The notes: generated by a model not told the origin, from the sequence alone. 64,000 nucleotides of DNA from Flavobacterium sp. (GCA_021740105.1 JAIPAM010000001.1:322239-386238), one strand, 5' to 3'. Counted from the first letter of the stretch, positions 36,877-45,698 are shown. A program made the numbers and translations.

Positions 36877-39030
36877 TTATTTATTAATGTATACCCAACC
36901 TGTTTTGGTTTTTCCATTTGTATATTGAACTACAAAATAGTAAGTCCCGTCGGGTAATTCCGCACCCGAAGTCGATTTCCCTGTCCATTCGTTGGTGTAA
37001 TTGCTTTTCGAATAGACTTCTATACCGTATCTATTAAAAATTTGAAGCTTTTGTACATTTAAGTTACTTAGATCAAAAATGTCGTTGTTGCCATCTCCAT
37101 TTGGAGAAATTCCTTTTGGAATGGTGCATTGAATATTTGTTACCGAAACAGGTTTCTCTTCACTACAACTATTATTAGACAATTCTAAACTGTAATTCCC
37201 TTCAGTAGTAATTCTAATTGAAGGGGCAGTTCCAATATTTTGACGCAAATTATTATACCAAATATAACTAGCGTTTAAAGTTCCAATTCCTACTGCACTC
37301 AAAACAAAATTACTACCGTCACACCCTTTAGTTATAGTAAACTCCGGAAAAGGCGTTACAGTTATTGTCATAGAGGCAGCGTTGGCGCATTGACCTGTAC
37401 TTGCTGTAAAGGTATAACTGGTTGTTGTCGAATTGTTTAGAGCAGGTGACCAGCTTCCTGTAATTGAATTATTTGATGTTGTAGGCAATACTGATAATGC
37501 TGCTCCAGCGCAAATGGCCGGAACTTGGGTAAATGTTGGGGTTACATTTGGAATTACACTAAGAATAATACTCCCATTTGTAGCGCATTGACCAACAGAT
37601 GGAGTGAAAGTATAGGTGGTAGTTGCTAAATTATTTATAGCTGGCGACCAAGTTCCCGTTATTGAATTATTCGAAGTTGTAGACAATGGTGATACTGTAG
37701 CACCGGAACAAATTGGGTTTATTGGAGTAAATAATGGCGCTACAATTGGATTTACGGTAATTGTGAGTGATCCATTTGCAACACATTGACCAGAAGTTGG
37801 AACAAATGTATAGGTCGTGGTTGTTAAATTATTTAAAGCTGGCGACCAAGTTCCTGTAATAGAATTATTAGAAATTAAAGGCAATGGAGATAATGCTGCT
37901 CCAACACATATTGGATTTACAGGATTAAATGTAGGTGTTAAACTTGGGGTAACAGTTATAACCACCGATTTCGATAAGTTACATATTACGTTGGTTGTAA
38001 AAGAAATATCATCAAGTGCAAAATCATTTCCTGCTGACGCTACTACTTTATCGAATATAGCAATTTGAGCTGAAGTTGCCGTTCCTGAGTTCCAAGTATA
38101 GGTTCTCAAAGACCAGCTGCATTCTGCAGAAGGAGCGAGATCAGTTCCTACAACAACTCCATTTATTTTTACTTCTATATTGGCTGGATTTGGCATAGCC
38201 ACGGTTTGCACCCAATAGGAAAAAGTATACGTTTGATTGGGTTGTACGGCAATAGTTTGTCCCCAAACTTTATCAGTTCCGGCATTAATTGTAGAGCCAT
38301 CAATAACCATCATTTTCCCAGTCCCTGTAGTATGTTCTATATTGCAACTTGGGAAAAACTGAAACCAAGCATTGGCAGTTGTAACAATTCCAAAGGCGCG
38401 TTGAACTCCTGAAGTCCCTGCATTTGCAATGAAAAGATAATCGGAAGTGAATCCTAAATTCCCCTGTGAAAAATCTCCATTGGTAACCATATTTGCTGAA
38501 GGAGAATTGCGTGTAGAAGTGACTGTATAGGTTGTAGTTTGGTTTGGACGAACTACGGGAGAAGTATTGGTATTGTTAGCTGCCGTTAAAGAGGCATCTG
38601 GCGGATTTGCGGTCCATAATACCCCTGAGGTACTTCCGCTTACGGATAAAGTGGTAGGGGTTCCTGCACAAATTGTTCTAGGCACACTAGTTGTCAAATC
38701 AGTAGGTGCAATGAGAATAATGTTAGGCAGTGTAACGGTTGAAAACGCATCGGATATAGACAAGGTATAGGTGCCTGGAGCTAAATTCGAAAAAACTCCA
38801 GTAGCACTTGTCAAGGTAGTTGTTCCATTAGATAATGAAAAATTGGAATAGGGCAAATTCCCTCCCGTTACGGTTCCATTGATCGCACCATTATTAAGCC
38901 CTGGACATGTTGGATTAGTAGAAGTATAACTCAGTACTAAAGCCGGCGGTAGACTTGTTTTTTTGTATGAATTTATCGAATACATAGAAACAGATAAAAT
39001 CAAGAAAAGTACAGTAAAAGCTTTTTTCAT
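36877..39030 (-). CDS. Modular T9SS-secreted surface protein with type B C-terminal domain
   Basis: A 717-residue secreted protein and the first gene of the operon. After the signal peptide come a SprB-like repeat (about 38-108), a PKD-like segment with an LWTANPPDASLTAANNT motif (about 120-175), a jelly-roll (about 183-350), three repeats of about 62 residues with SNNSITGTWSPA cores (about 368-555), a short Ig-like region and a CTD in the last 85 residues (PKGISPNGDGNNDIFDL). The order and several motifs are shared with the larger protein at 30131-34015, so the two are paralogues. A role in adhesion or polymer binding is inferred. Confidence 0.88.
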   Translation of the reverse strand: MKKAFTVLFLILSVSMYSINSYKKTSLPPALVLSYTSTNPTCPGLNNGAINGTVTGGNLPYSNFSLSNGTTTLTSATGVFSNLAPGTYTLSISDAFSTVTLPNIILIAPTDLTTSVPRTICAGTPTTLSVSGSTSGVLWTANPPDASLTAANNTNTSPVVRPNQTTTYTVTSTRNSPSANMVTNGDFSQGNLGFTSDYLFIANAGTSGVQRAFGIVTTANAWFQFFPSCNIEHTTGTGKMMVIDGSTINAGTDKVWGQTIAVQPNQTYTFSYWVQTVAMPNPANIEVKINGVVVGTDLAPSAECSWSLRTYTWNSGTATSAQIAIFDKVVASAGNDFALDDISFTTNVICNLSKSVVITVTPSLTPTFNPVNPICVGAALSPLPLISNNSITGTWSPALNNLTTTTYTFVPTSGQCVANGSLTITVNPIVAPLFTPINPICSGATVSPLSTTSNNSITGTWSPAINNLATTTYTFTPSVGQCATNGSIILSVIPNVTPTFTQVPAICAGAALSVLPTTSNNSITGSWSPALNNSTTTSYTFTASTGQCANAASMTITVTPFPEFTITKGCDGSNFVLSAVGIGTLNASYIWYNNLRQNIGTAPSIRITTEGNYSLELSNNSCSEEKPVSVTNIQCTIPKGISPNGDGNNDIFDLSNLNVQKLQIFNRYGIEVYSKSNYTNEWTGKSTSGAELPDGTYYFVVQYTNGKTKTGWVYINK

Positions 39031-39406
39031 AAAGGTAATTTTAATTAAAAGTCTAATTTAGGAAACTAATCTATGATTTGAATTGATTAGAATTATATAA
39101 AAACTATACATATTTATATGTTTTGGAAAGCAAAGCTAACAATAGGTGTTGTTTCCTTTTTTTATATATGATAAAGCCGTATAAAAGTGGTTGAAATAAA
39201 AATGTTGTGGTGTTGTATAGCTACAAAGATATTTGAATAATAGTTATAATATTAATTATAAAATAATATTGTAAAAATTAGCAAATAGCTTTCAAATTGG
39301 ACTTAAATATGCAAAATATTAATCGGTATAATGGACAAAAGATACAATAGGGTCCATAACAGAAACTGTAAAGGGCTGTTAACAAATGTAAACTGCCCAT
39401 TTTCTG
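39031..39406. other. Gene-free stretch upstream of the T9SS operon
   Basis: These 376 very AT-rich bases hold no convincing gene. Two minus-strand -7-like elements can be seen: TAGCTTTG (39131-39138) and TATCTTTG (39224-39231), neither with a good -33 TTG. If one of them drives the operon, the leader would be about 95 or 190 bases. A 17-codon frame at about 39120 was judged chance. Confidence 0.6.
39224..39231 (-). promoter_or_regulatory. Candidate -7 element of the T9SS operon
   Basis: TATCTTTG on the minus strand is a full match to TAnnTTTG. It lies 194 bases before the first ATG of the operon, so a long untranslated leader would result. A second match at 39131-39138 is nearer. Confidence 0.4.
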
Positions 39407-39480
39407 TGGAGAATATCGGATTCGAACCGATCACCTCTTGCCTGCCAGGCAAGCGCTCTAGCCAAATGAGCTAATCCCCC
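39407..39480 (-). tRNA. tRNA-Ala (anticodon GGC)
   Basis: A 74-base tRNA on the minus strand, 5' end at 39480. The acceptor stem GGGGGAT pairs with ATTCTCC with a G3:U70 pair, the main alanine identity element. The anticodon stem CTTGC/GCAAG encloses the loop CTGGCAG with anticodon GGC. The T-arm GGTTCGAATCC is standard. The discriminator is A and the terminal CCA is not encoded. Confidence 0.97.
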
Positions 39481-39489
39481 TTGCTTTCG

Positions 39490-39497
39490 CAAATATA
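39490..39497 (-). promoter_or_regulatory. -7 promoter element of tRNA-Ala
   Basis: TATATTTG on the minus strand matches TAnnTTTG and lies 9 bases before the mature 5' end, so the precursor has almost no leader. Confidence 0.6.
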
Positions 39498-39530
39498 CAT
39501 TATTTTAGTTTTATATAAAGCAACTTCTAT

Positions 39531-39566
39531 TTTTGAAAGTAAAATGGTTACAATTTAGTAAATTTG
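39531..39566 (+). promoter_or_regulatory. Promoter of queD
   Basis: TTTTG (39531-39535), a 23-base spacer and TAAATTTG (39559-39566) fit the flavobacterial promoter; the ATG follows 18 bases later. A start at 39564 would lie inside the -7 element. Confidence 0.55.
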
Positions 39567-39584
39567 CATTCAAATACTACAACA

Positions 39585-40034
39585 ATGAGCAATATCAGAA
39601 TAACCAAACAATTTAATTTTGAAACCGGGCATGCTTTATATGGCTACGATGGAAAGTGCAAAAACGTCCATGGCCATAGTTATAAATTGTCTGTAACTGT
39701 TATTGGAAAACCTATTACCGATAATTCAAATGTAAAATTTGGAATGGTTATCGATTTCACCGATTTAAAGAAAATTGTAAAAGAAGAAGTTGTAGATCAA
39801 TTTGATCACGCTACGGTGTTTAATAAAAATACTCCCCACGTTGAGTTAGCTATGGAATTACAAGCCCGGGATCACCATGTTATACTTGTAGATTATCAAC
39901 CCACAAGCGAAAATATGGTTATTGATTTTGCTAATAGAATAAAAAGCAGATTGCCTCAAGGAATTGAATTACACTCTTTAAAACTGCAAGAAACAGAAAC
40001 TTCCTTTGCAGAATGGTACCAATCCGATAATTAA
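39585..40034 (+). CDS. queD: 6-carboxytetrahydropterin synthase / 6-pyruvoyltetrahydropterin synthase homologue
   Basis: A 149-residue enzyme of the QueD/PTPS family. The zinc ligands are in ETGHALYG and in NVHGHSYKL, the catalytic Cys is in GKCKNVHGH, and a conserved FDHATVFN segment follows. The C-terminal LKLQETETSFAEW carries the pterin-binding Glu. In bacteria this enzyme mostly makes 6-carboxytetrahydropterin for queuosine, the likely role here. The start MSNIRITKQFNFETGH at 39585 fits the promoter. The gene is convergent with an acetyltransferase gene 10 bases away. Confidence 0.9.
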   Translation: MSNIRITKQFNFETGHALYGYDGKCKNVHGHSYKLSVTVIGKPITDNSNVKFGMVIDFTDLKKIVKEEVVDQFDHATVFNKNTPHVELAMELQARDHHVILVDYQPTSENMVIDFANRIKSRLPQGIELHSLKLQETETSFAEWYQSDN

Positions 40035-40044
40035 TCTAAGTTTA

Positions 40045-40482
40045 TTACGAAAATCCGTTTTCATCAATTGTTTTGATGAAATGGAATCCGCGTGGTTCAT
40101 ACCCTTGATTATAGTAAAATCGATGCGCTGGAAAATTGCCTGTGAAAGCATCTAAAACAACACAAGTACAGGAAAGTTCTTTGGCTTTGGCATCAATGAA
40201 ATCGGTAATTATTTTTCCAATTCCTTTTTTTCTATTATCAGGATGTACAATGAAATTGTCAATTTCTAAATATGGTCCCGTCCACAATTTGGTGTTGTAC
40301 CAATATCCTGTAAGCCCTATACATTGCTTATTTTCAAAAATAGCTACCTGTTTGTAACCGTTAGGCAACATATCACTTAAGTAGGATTCATAGGTTTCAA
40401 TCGTCATGTTTGGGTATAGAAAACGGATTGTTTCTATTTGAGCGACCATTTCAGCAACAGTTTCTAATTGTCGTATTTCCAT
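40045..40482 (-). CDS. GNAT family N-acetyltransferase
   Basis: A 145-residue acetyltransferase. The acetyl-CoA loop is VHPDNRKKGIGKIITDF (R-x-x-G-x-G pattern), preceded by the DNFIV strand and followed by CVVLDAFTGNFPAHRFYYNQGYEPRGFHF, typical of the fold. The substrate is unknown. It lies downstream of the atp operon but is separated by a strong terminator, so it is probably transcribed on its own. Confidence 0.87.
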   Translation of the reverse strand: MEIRQLETVAEMVAQIETIRFLYPNMTIETYESYLSDMLPNGYKQVAIFENKQCIGLTGYWYNTKLWTGPYLEIDNFIVHPDNRKKGIGKIITDFIDAKAKELSCTCVVLDAFTGNFPAHRFYYNQGYEPRGFHFIKTIDENGFS

Positions 40483-40511
40483 TTTTGATTTTTTTAAATA
40501 TAAAATTAAAA

Positions 40512-40540
40512 AAAAGAGTCACGCAATGCGTGACTCTTTA
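40512..40540 (-). terminator. Terminator of the atp operon
   Basis: A near-perfect hairpin (AAAGAGTCACGCA and TGCGTGACTCTTT) lies 19 bases after the atpG stop codon; on the minus strand it runs into a T-run of about eight. Confidence 0.85.
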
Positions 40541-40558
40541 TATAAAATTCTTTTTTTC

Positions 40559-41419
40559 TTATCCTTTTAAAGCTTCTGCTCCACCTACGATTTCTAGGAT
40601 CTCGTTGGTAATTGCAGCTTGACGTGCTTTATTGTAAGTCAATTTCAATTGGTCTCTCAATTCCGTTGCGTTGTCTGTCGCTTTATGCATTGCAGTCATT
40701 CTCGCTCCGTGCTCTGAGGCAAATGAATCTCTAATTCCTTTGTACAATTGTGTTTTCAATGATTTAGGAATCAAAGTTAAAACAATATCTTCTTTTGAAG
40801 GCTCGTAGATATAATCTCCTGTTGAAGCTGTTTTATCCGACTTCAAGGATTCTAAAGGCAGGAATTGCTCTGTTTGAACGATTTGAGTAGCTGCATTTTT
40901 AAATTGGTTGTAAACCAATTCTATTTTGTCATACTCTCCAGAAATGAATTTTTGAGTTAGAACGTCAGCAATAACTGCAACATTTTCAAAAGATAAATCG
41001 TCAAATATTGAACTTTGATTTTCAATAACGGTAGCCGTTTTGCTCAAAGCGTCATTTCCTTTTTTACCAATTGCAAAAATATCCACTTGCTTTCCTTCGT
41101 AAAACAAAGCTCTGTTTTTTACTTCCTTAATTACATTTGAATTAAATGCACCACACAAACCTCTATTGGAAGTAATAGCTACAATTAATACTTTTTTAAT
41201 TTCACGTTGAGTAGTAAACTCTCCGCCTGCATCACCATCAAGGTTAGCAGAAAGATTTTGTAATAATTCCGTTAATTTTTCGGCATAAGGTCGCATTGCT
41301 GTAATCGCATCTTGTGCTTTTTTAAGCTTTGCTGCAGAAACCATTTTCATCGCAGAAGTAATCTGCATCGTTGATGAAACGGAAGTAATTCTATTACGGA
41401 TTTCCTTTAAGTTTGCCAT
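40559..41419 (-). CDS. atpG: ATP synthase F1, gamma subunit
   Basis: A 286-residue gamma subunit, the central rotor shaft of F1. MANLKEIRNRITSVSSTMQITSAMKMVSAAKL at the N-terminus and NEILEIVGGAEAL at the C-terminus are the two ends of the coiled-coil shaft; SNRGLCGAFNSNV is the conserved middle strand. The start at 41419 matches the family and removes 19 unrelated residues of the open frame. It is the last gene of atpBEFHAG and is followed by a strong terminator. An 8-base periodic array lies between it and atpA. Confidence 0.96.
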   Translation of the reverse strand: MANLKEIRNRITSVSSTMQITSAMKMVSAAKLKKAQDAITAMRPYAEKLTELLQNLSANLDGDAGGEFTTQREIKKVLIVAITSNRGLCGAFNSNVIKEVKNRALFYEGKQVDIFAIGKKGNDALSKTATVIENQSSIFDDLSFENVAVIADVLTQKFISGEYDKIELVYNQFKNAATQIVQTEQFLPLESLKSDKTASTGDYIYEPSKEDIVLTLIPKSLKTQLYKGIRDSFASEHGARMTAMHKATDNATELRDQLKLTYNKARQAAITNEILEIVGGAEALKG

Positions 41420-41424
41420 ATTAA

Positions 41425-41492
41425 ATTTGAAAATTAGATAATTTGAAAATTTGAGAATGCCATTTGACATTTCCAAATTTCCAAATTTTCAA
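41425..41492. repeat. Inverted octamer array between atpA and atpG
   Basis: Four 8-base units (ATTTGAAA, ATTAGATA, ATTTGAAA, ATTTGAGA; 41425-41456) are followed by units of opposite sense (ATTTCCAA, ATTTCCAA, ATTTTCAA; 41469-41492). The plan is that of the heptamer arrays, but the period is 8. It lies inside the atp transcript just before the atpG start. Confidence 0.75.
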
Positions 41493-41499
41493 ATTGTTT

Positions 41500-43077
41500 T
41501 TAGTTATATTTCGCTGAAACTTCTTTTGCTACATTTTCGATAACAGACGTAATGTTGTCATCTAATTTTCCAGCTTTTAAAGCGTCAAGAGTATCTCTGT
41601 GTTTGTTGTTTAAAAATTCTAAAAAGTCTTTTTCGAATTCTTTTACTTTGTTTACAGGTACATTTCTCAATAAATTTTTAGACCCAGCATAGATAATAGC
41701 TACTTGATCTTCAACAGTATAAGGGCTATTTAATCCTTGCTTCAAAATCTCCACGTTTCGTTTTCCTTTTTCAATTACGTTTAAGGTAACTGAATCCAAA
41801 TCAGAACCAAATTTAGCAAACGCTTCTAATTCACGGAATTGCGCTTGGTCTAATTTTAATGTTCCTGAAACTTTTTTCATTGATTTAATTTGAGCATTAC
41901 CTCCAACACGTGATACCGAAATACCCACGTTAATTGCTGGACGAACCCCAGAGTTAAATAAATCACCATCAAGGAAAATCTGTCCGTCAGTAATCGAAAT
42001 TACGTTGGTTGGAATATAAGCAGAAACGTCTCCTGCTTGAGTTTCAATAATTGGTAAAGCAGTTAAAGACCCTCCTCCTTTTACAATTCCTTTCAAGGTA
42101 TCAGGCAAGTCGTTCATGTTTTTTGCAATGTCATCATTAGCAATCACTTTACAAGCTCTTTCTAATAATCTACTGTGCAAGTAAAAAACGTCTCCAGGAT
42201 AAGCCTCACGTCCCGGTGGTCTTCTTAATAAAAGAGAAACCTCACGGTAAGCTACTGCTTGTTTAGATAAATCATCATAAACAATTAAAGCTGGACGACC
42301 TGAATCTCTAAAAAATTCTCCAATTGCAGCGCCTGCGAAAGGAGCGTAAACTTGCATTGGAGCTGGATCAGAAGCGTTAGCAGCAACAATAATGGTATAC
42401 GCCATTGCTCCTTTTTCTTCTAATGTTTTTGCGATTCCTGCTACAGTTGACGCTTTTTGCCCAATTGCAACATAAATACAAAATACTGGTTTACCAGCAT
42501 CATAAAATTCTTTTTGATTTAATATGGTATCAATACAAACGGTAGATTTACCTGTTTGACGGTCACCAATTACCAACTCACGTTGTCCACGACCAACTGG
42601 AATCATTGCGTCTACCGCTTTAATACCTGTTTGTAATGGTTCAGTAACCGGTTGACGGAAGATTACTCCAGGCGCTTTTCTTTCCAAAGGCATTTCGTAT
42701 AATTCACCACTAATTGGTCCTTTTCCATCAATTGGAAAACCAAGAGTGTTTACTACACGTCCAACCATTCCATCACCTGTTTTTAAAGAGGCAATTCGTT
42801 GCGTTCTTTTTGCAGTAGACCCTTCTTTAATTCCTGTTGATGGTCCTAAAAGTACTACCCCAACATTGTCTTCTTCCAGGTTCAAAACAATCCCTTCCAA
42901 TCCGTTTTCGAATTCTACTAACTCCCCGTATTGAACATTTGAAAGCCCATATACACGAGCAATACCGTCTCCAACTTGAAGTACAGAACCTACTTCTTCT
43001 AATGTAGCACCAGTTTCAAAACCTTCTACTTGTTTCTTTAATATTGCTGATATTTCAGCAGGTTTAATTTCCGCCAT
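41500..43077 (-). CDS. atpA: ATP synthase F1, alpha subunit
   Basis: A 525-residue alpha subunit, the non-catalytic nucleotide-binding subunit of F1. The Walker A loop is GDRQTGKST near residue 175, the Walker B region is [17 protein letters not shown], and [24 protein letters not shown] is typical. The regulatory arginine finger segment [10 protein letters not shown] is present. It starts 14 bases after atpH on the same strand. Confidence 0.98.
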   Translation of the reverse strand: MAEIKPAEISAILKKQVEGFETGATLEEVGSVLQVGDGIARVYGLSNVQYGELVEFENGLEGIVLNLEEDNVGVVLLGPSTGIKEGSTAKRTQRIASLKTGDGMVGRVVNTLGFPIDGKGPISGELYEMPLERKAPGVIFRQPVTEPLQTGIKAVDAMIPVGRGQRELVIGDRQTGKSTVCIDTILNQKEFYDAGKPVFCIYVAIGQKASTVAGIAKTLEEKGAMAYTIIVAANASDPAPMQVYAPFAGAAIGEFFRDSGRPALIVYDDLSKQAVAYREVSLLLRRPPGREAYPGDVFYLHSRLLERACKVIANDDIAKNMNDLPDTLKGIVKGGGSLTALPIIETQAGDVSAYIPTNVISITDGQIFLDGDLFNSGVRPAINVGISVSRVGGNAQIKSMKKVSGTLKLDQAQFRELEAFAKFGSDLDSVTLNVIEKGKRNVEILKQGLNSPYTVEDQVAIIYAGSKNLLRNVPVNKVKEFEKDFLEFLNNKHRDTLDALKAGKLDDNITSVIENVAKEVSAKYN

Positions 43078-43091
43078 AATTATATAAATAA

Positions 43092-43625
43092 CTAGTTACT
43101 TAATTCTCTTTTTAATACGTTTAATCTATTGGCAACAGAAGCGTTGTATTGCTTGTCGCCTATTCTTAAAATAAATCCTCCAATAATTGAAGCATCTACC
43201 GTGTTTTCAATGGTTACTTTTTTGTCTGAAAAAGTGGCAATTTTTGCCAATACTTTAGCTTCTAGTGCTGAATCCATTGGGATAGCAGTAGTTACTTTTG
43301 CAACTTCAACTCCGTTCATTACGTCAAACAAATTATTGTATTCTACCGCAATTGCAGCCAAGATTTCAAATCTTTTGTTTTCCAATAATAAATGAAAAAG
43401 ACTTTGAGTTACGGGATTAACCGAAGCAAATACTTCAGCAACCACGTCTTTTTTAGTGTCTGTTTTAATTAATGGGTTTTGAATGAAATGAGTCAATTCA
43501 GCATTCCCAGTAATTGTTTTTGCAATTAAAGTCATGTTGGCACTCACTTCAGAAGCCACCCCTTTGGAGTTGGCTATTTCTAAAATGGCTTTCGCATAAC
43601 GAATTGCTGCTCTAATTCCTGACAT
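43092..43625 (-). CDS. atpH: ATP synthase F1, delta subunit
   Basis: A 177-residue delta subunit (OSCP type), which joins F1 to the peripheral stalk. The N-terminal helical domain begins [15 protein letters not shown], and the C-terminal part includes [22 protein letters not shown], the best conserved motif of the family. It lies 1 base after atpF, indicating close coupling of translation. Confidence 0.95.
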   Translation of the reverse strand: MSGIRAAIRYAKAILEIANSKGVASEVSANMTLIAKTITGNAELTHFIQNPLIKTDTKKDVVAEVFASVNPVTQSLFHLLLENKRFEILAAIAVEYNNLFDVMNGVEVAKVTTAIPMDSALEAKVLAKIATFSDKKVTIENTVDASIIGGFILRIGDKQYNASVANRLNVLKRELSN

Positions 43626-43626
43626 G

Positions 43627-44127
43627 TTAGTTTAATTTAGCGTCGCCTAACATTTTCTCTACCAATTTCACTTGGGATTCTTTGTTAGATAATTCTTCTT
43701 TCAATAATTTTTCAGCAATTTCCAATGACAATGTAGCTACGTGGGATTTTAATTCAGCCAATGCTGCATTTTTTTCTCCTTCGATAGCCGCTTTTGCTTG
43801 TTCGATCATTTTTAATCCTTGAGCTTGAGCTTCATTTTTTGCATCAGCAACCATTTTCTCTTTCATTTCACGAGCCTCTTTTAACATAGCATCACGCTCT
43901 AATCTTGCTTCTTGCAAAATACGTTGGTTGTCCGATTGAAGGTTGTGCATTTCTTTTCTAGCATTTTCAGCAGAAAGCAACGCATTTTTAATTCCTTCTT
44001 CTCTTTCATTAACTGCATCAAGTATTGGTTTCCAAGCAAATTTTTTCAATAATAATATTAATCCAATAAAAATTATTGATTGCCAAACAAACAAACCAAA
44101 CGAAAAATCACTTATTAACTTTTCCAT
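43627..44127 (-). CDS. atpF: ATP synthase Fo, b subunit
   Basis: A 166-residue b subunit: one membrane helix (residues of about 10-28, LFVWQSIIFIGLILLLKKF) followed by a long charged helix (about 40-160) that forms the dimeric peripheral stalk. KPILDAVNEREEGIKNAL is the usual segment after the membrane. It is 1 base before atpH and 123 bases after atpE; that larger gap contains a small hairpin. Confidence 0.95.
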   Translation of the reverse strand: MEKLISDFSFGLFVWQSIIFIGLILLLKKFAWKPILDAVNEREEGIKNALLSAENARKEMHNLQSDNQRILQEARLERDAMLKEAREMKEKMVADAKNEAQAQGLKMIEQAKAAIEGEKNAALAELKSHVATLSLEIAEKLLKEELSNKESQVKLVEKMLGDAKLN

Positions 44128-44162
44128 AGTATATATTAATGTATAATGTCCTTTTTTTGTTC

Positions 44163-44180
44163 AACCTTACTTCTAAGGTT
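44163..44180 (-). other. Stem-loop between atpE and atpF
   Basis: AACCTTA, loop of 4, TAAGGTT forms a perfect 7-base stem in the 123-base gap between the c and b subunit genes. On the minus strand no T-run follows, so it is not a standard terminator; it may be a processing or stability element. Confidence 0.45.
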
Positions 44181-44250
44181 TAGATTTAATCTTTAATTTA
44201 AAGTAAACAAAAGCTGCAACCAACCGTTACAGCATTTTGTTTTGTTTTTA

Positions 44251-44445
44251 CTAGTTTACTGCGAATAACGCTGCAAAACCAATACCTTCAATAAGCGCAG
44301 CTGCAATAAGCATAGCTGTTTGAATTTTTCCAGTAGCTTCTGGTTGACGAGCAATAGCATCCATTGCAGAACCACCGATTCTACCGATACCAATACCAGC
44401 TCCAATTACTACTAATCCTGCTCCAACGATTTTAGGAATTTCCAT
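44251..44445 (-). CDS. atpE: ATP synthase Fo, c subunit
   Basis: A 64-residue c subunit of two membrane helices. The polar loop is ARQPEATGK and the ion-binding Glu is in AALIEGIGFAALF. The residues around it (IEGIGF) lack the Ser/Thr after Glu seen in sodium-driven rings, so a proton ring is likely. Many copies are needed per complex, which fits the extended gaps and structures on either side of the gene (a heptamer array before it, a stem-loop after it). Confidence 0.96.
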   Translation of the reverse strand: MEIPKIVGAGLVVIGAGIGIGRIGGSAMDAIARQPEATGKIQTAMLIAAALIEGIGFAALFAVN

Positions 44446-44477
44446 AAAAATATGTATTAAAATTAAACATTCAATTT

Positions 44478-44531
44478 GATTTTAGATTTTTGAATTTAGA
44501 TTTAAGCTGAAATCTAAGATCTGAGATCTAA
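44478..44531. repeat. Inverted heptamer array between atpB and atpE
   Basis: Four 7-base units (GATTTTA, GATTTTT, GAATTTA, GATTTAA; 44478-44505) are followed after 5 bases by three units of opposite sense (AATCTAA, GATCTGA, GATCTAA; 44511-44531). It fills most of the gap between the atpB stop and the atpE start. Confidence 0.8.
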
Positions 44532-44534
44532 TTT

Positions 44535-45668
44535 TTAGTGCGCCTCTTCGTGATGGTGTTCTTCTACTGCTGAACCAAAGTACAAAGCAGAAAGCATCGT
44601 AAATATATACGCTTGCAATAGCGCTACTAAAATTTCAATTGTAGAAATAGCAAATGACAACATAAATGACAAGCTACTTCCCAACCAATTTTTAAAAATA
44701 AACATCAAACCTATTAAACTCATCAATACGATATGACCTGCAAAAATGTTTGCATACAAACGGATCATTAATGAAAAAGGCTTGATAAATACTCCTAATA
44801 ATTCAATAGGTGCTAATATTATTTTCATTGGCAACGGCACCCCTGGCATCCAGAAAATATGTCCCCAATAATTTTTGTTTGCTGTAATGTTGGTAATAAT
44901 GAAGGTAACCACTGCCAATCCAAAAGTGATAGCGATGTTTCCTGTAACATTAATTCCTAGTGGTGTTAATCCGAAGATATTTAAAAACCAAATAAAGAAA
45001 AAGATGGTCAATAAATAGCTCATGTATTTTTTGTAATGTTTTTCACCAATGTTTGGAATGGCAATTTCATCACGAATGTAAATTACAATTGGTTCAAAAA
45101 GTCTTCCAAATCCGGAAGAGATTCCTCCGTTTTTAGCGTAAGATCTTGCTAAACTTGTAAATATAAAAAACATTAATAACGCCACAATCATAATTGTTAA
45201 TACGCCTTTAGTAATCGATAAATCTACTGGTTGAAGATTCGTAGGATGGTGCTCGTCACCTGTTAAAGTTCCTGAAGCATCCGTTTTGTAAATTTTTTCA
45301 TGGTGCAATACGTAGAAATTTCCATTGCTTTCCGCTACAGTTTCTCCGTGGTGGAATTTTGATGAAGAGAAAAAGTGAACGCCATTATCCCATAAAATAA
45401 TTGGTAAAGAAAACCCAATGTGTTCTCCTTCGTATTCAAATAAAGAGAAATCGTGACCGTCTAAAACGTGGTGTCCAATTACTTCTAAAATTTCAGCTTT
45501 AACTTTTGATTTTTCATCGGTTGGTTCTGCTTCCGTTTCATGAGCTACACCAGCTTTTTCTGTAGAAACTTTAGCGGTGTCAATAGGGGTATTTGAAAAA
45601 CCAAATGTTGGAAGAAAAGCAATTAAAATTGCTATTATTAATTTAAGTGGTTTGTGTGAAATCACCAT
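44535..45668 (-). CDS. atpB: ATP synthase Fo, a subunit
   Basis: A 377-residue a subunit, the stator half of the proton channel. The essential Arg lies in MIRLYANIFAGHIVL. It is about 100 residues longer than the E. coli protein: the N-terminus has a signal-like hydrophobic segment (LKLIIAILIAFLPTFGF) and then about 130 mostly polar residues with several His (HGETVAESNGNFYVLHHE), probably periplasmic, as is usual in Bacteroidota. The C-terminus ends in a His/Glu-rich tail. A strong promoter lies just upstream. Confidence 0.95.
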   Translation of the reverse strand: MVISHKPLKLIIAILIAFLPTFGFSNTPIDTAKVSTEKAGVAHETEAEPTDEKSKVKAEILEVIGHHVLDGHDFSLFEYEGEHIGFSLPIILWDNGVHFFSSSKFHHGETVAESNGNFYVLHHEKIYKTDASGTLTGDEHHPTNLQPVDLSITKGVLTIMIVALLMFFIFTSLARSYAKNGGISSGFGRLFEPIVIYIRDEIAIPNIGEKHYKKYMSYLLTIFFFIWFLNIFGLTPLGINVTGNIAITFGLAVVTFIITNITANKNYWGHIFWMPGVPLPMKIILAPIELLGVFIKPFSLMIRLYANIFAGHIVLMSLIGLMFIFKNWLGSSLSFMLSFAISTIEILVALLQAYIFTMLSALYFGSAVEEHHHEEAH

Positions 45669-45698
45669 ATCTTATTATTTACTTTCTAAAATTTGGTG

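Noticed and set aside
39120..39175. 17-codon frame upstream of the T9SS operon
   Set aside because: Too short, no similarity or promoter, and AT-rich by chance; it might at most be a leader peptide but nothing supports that.
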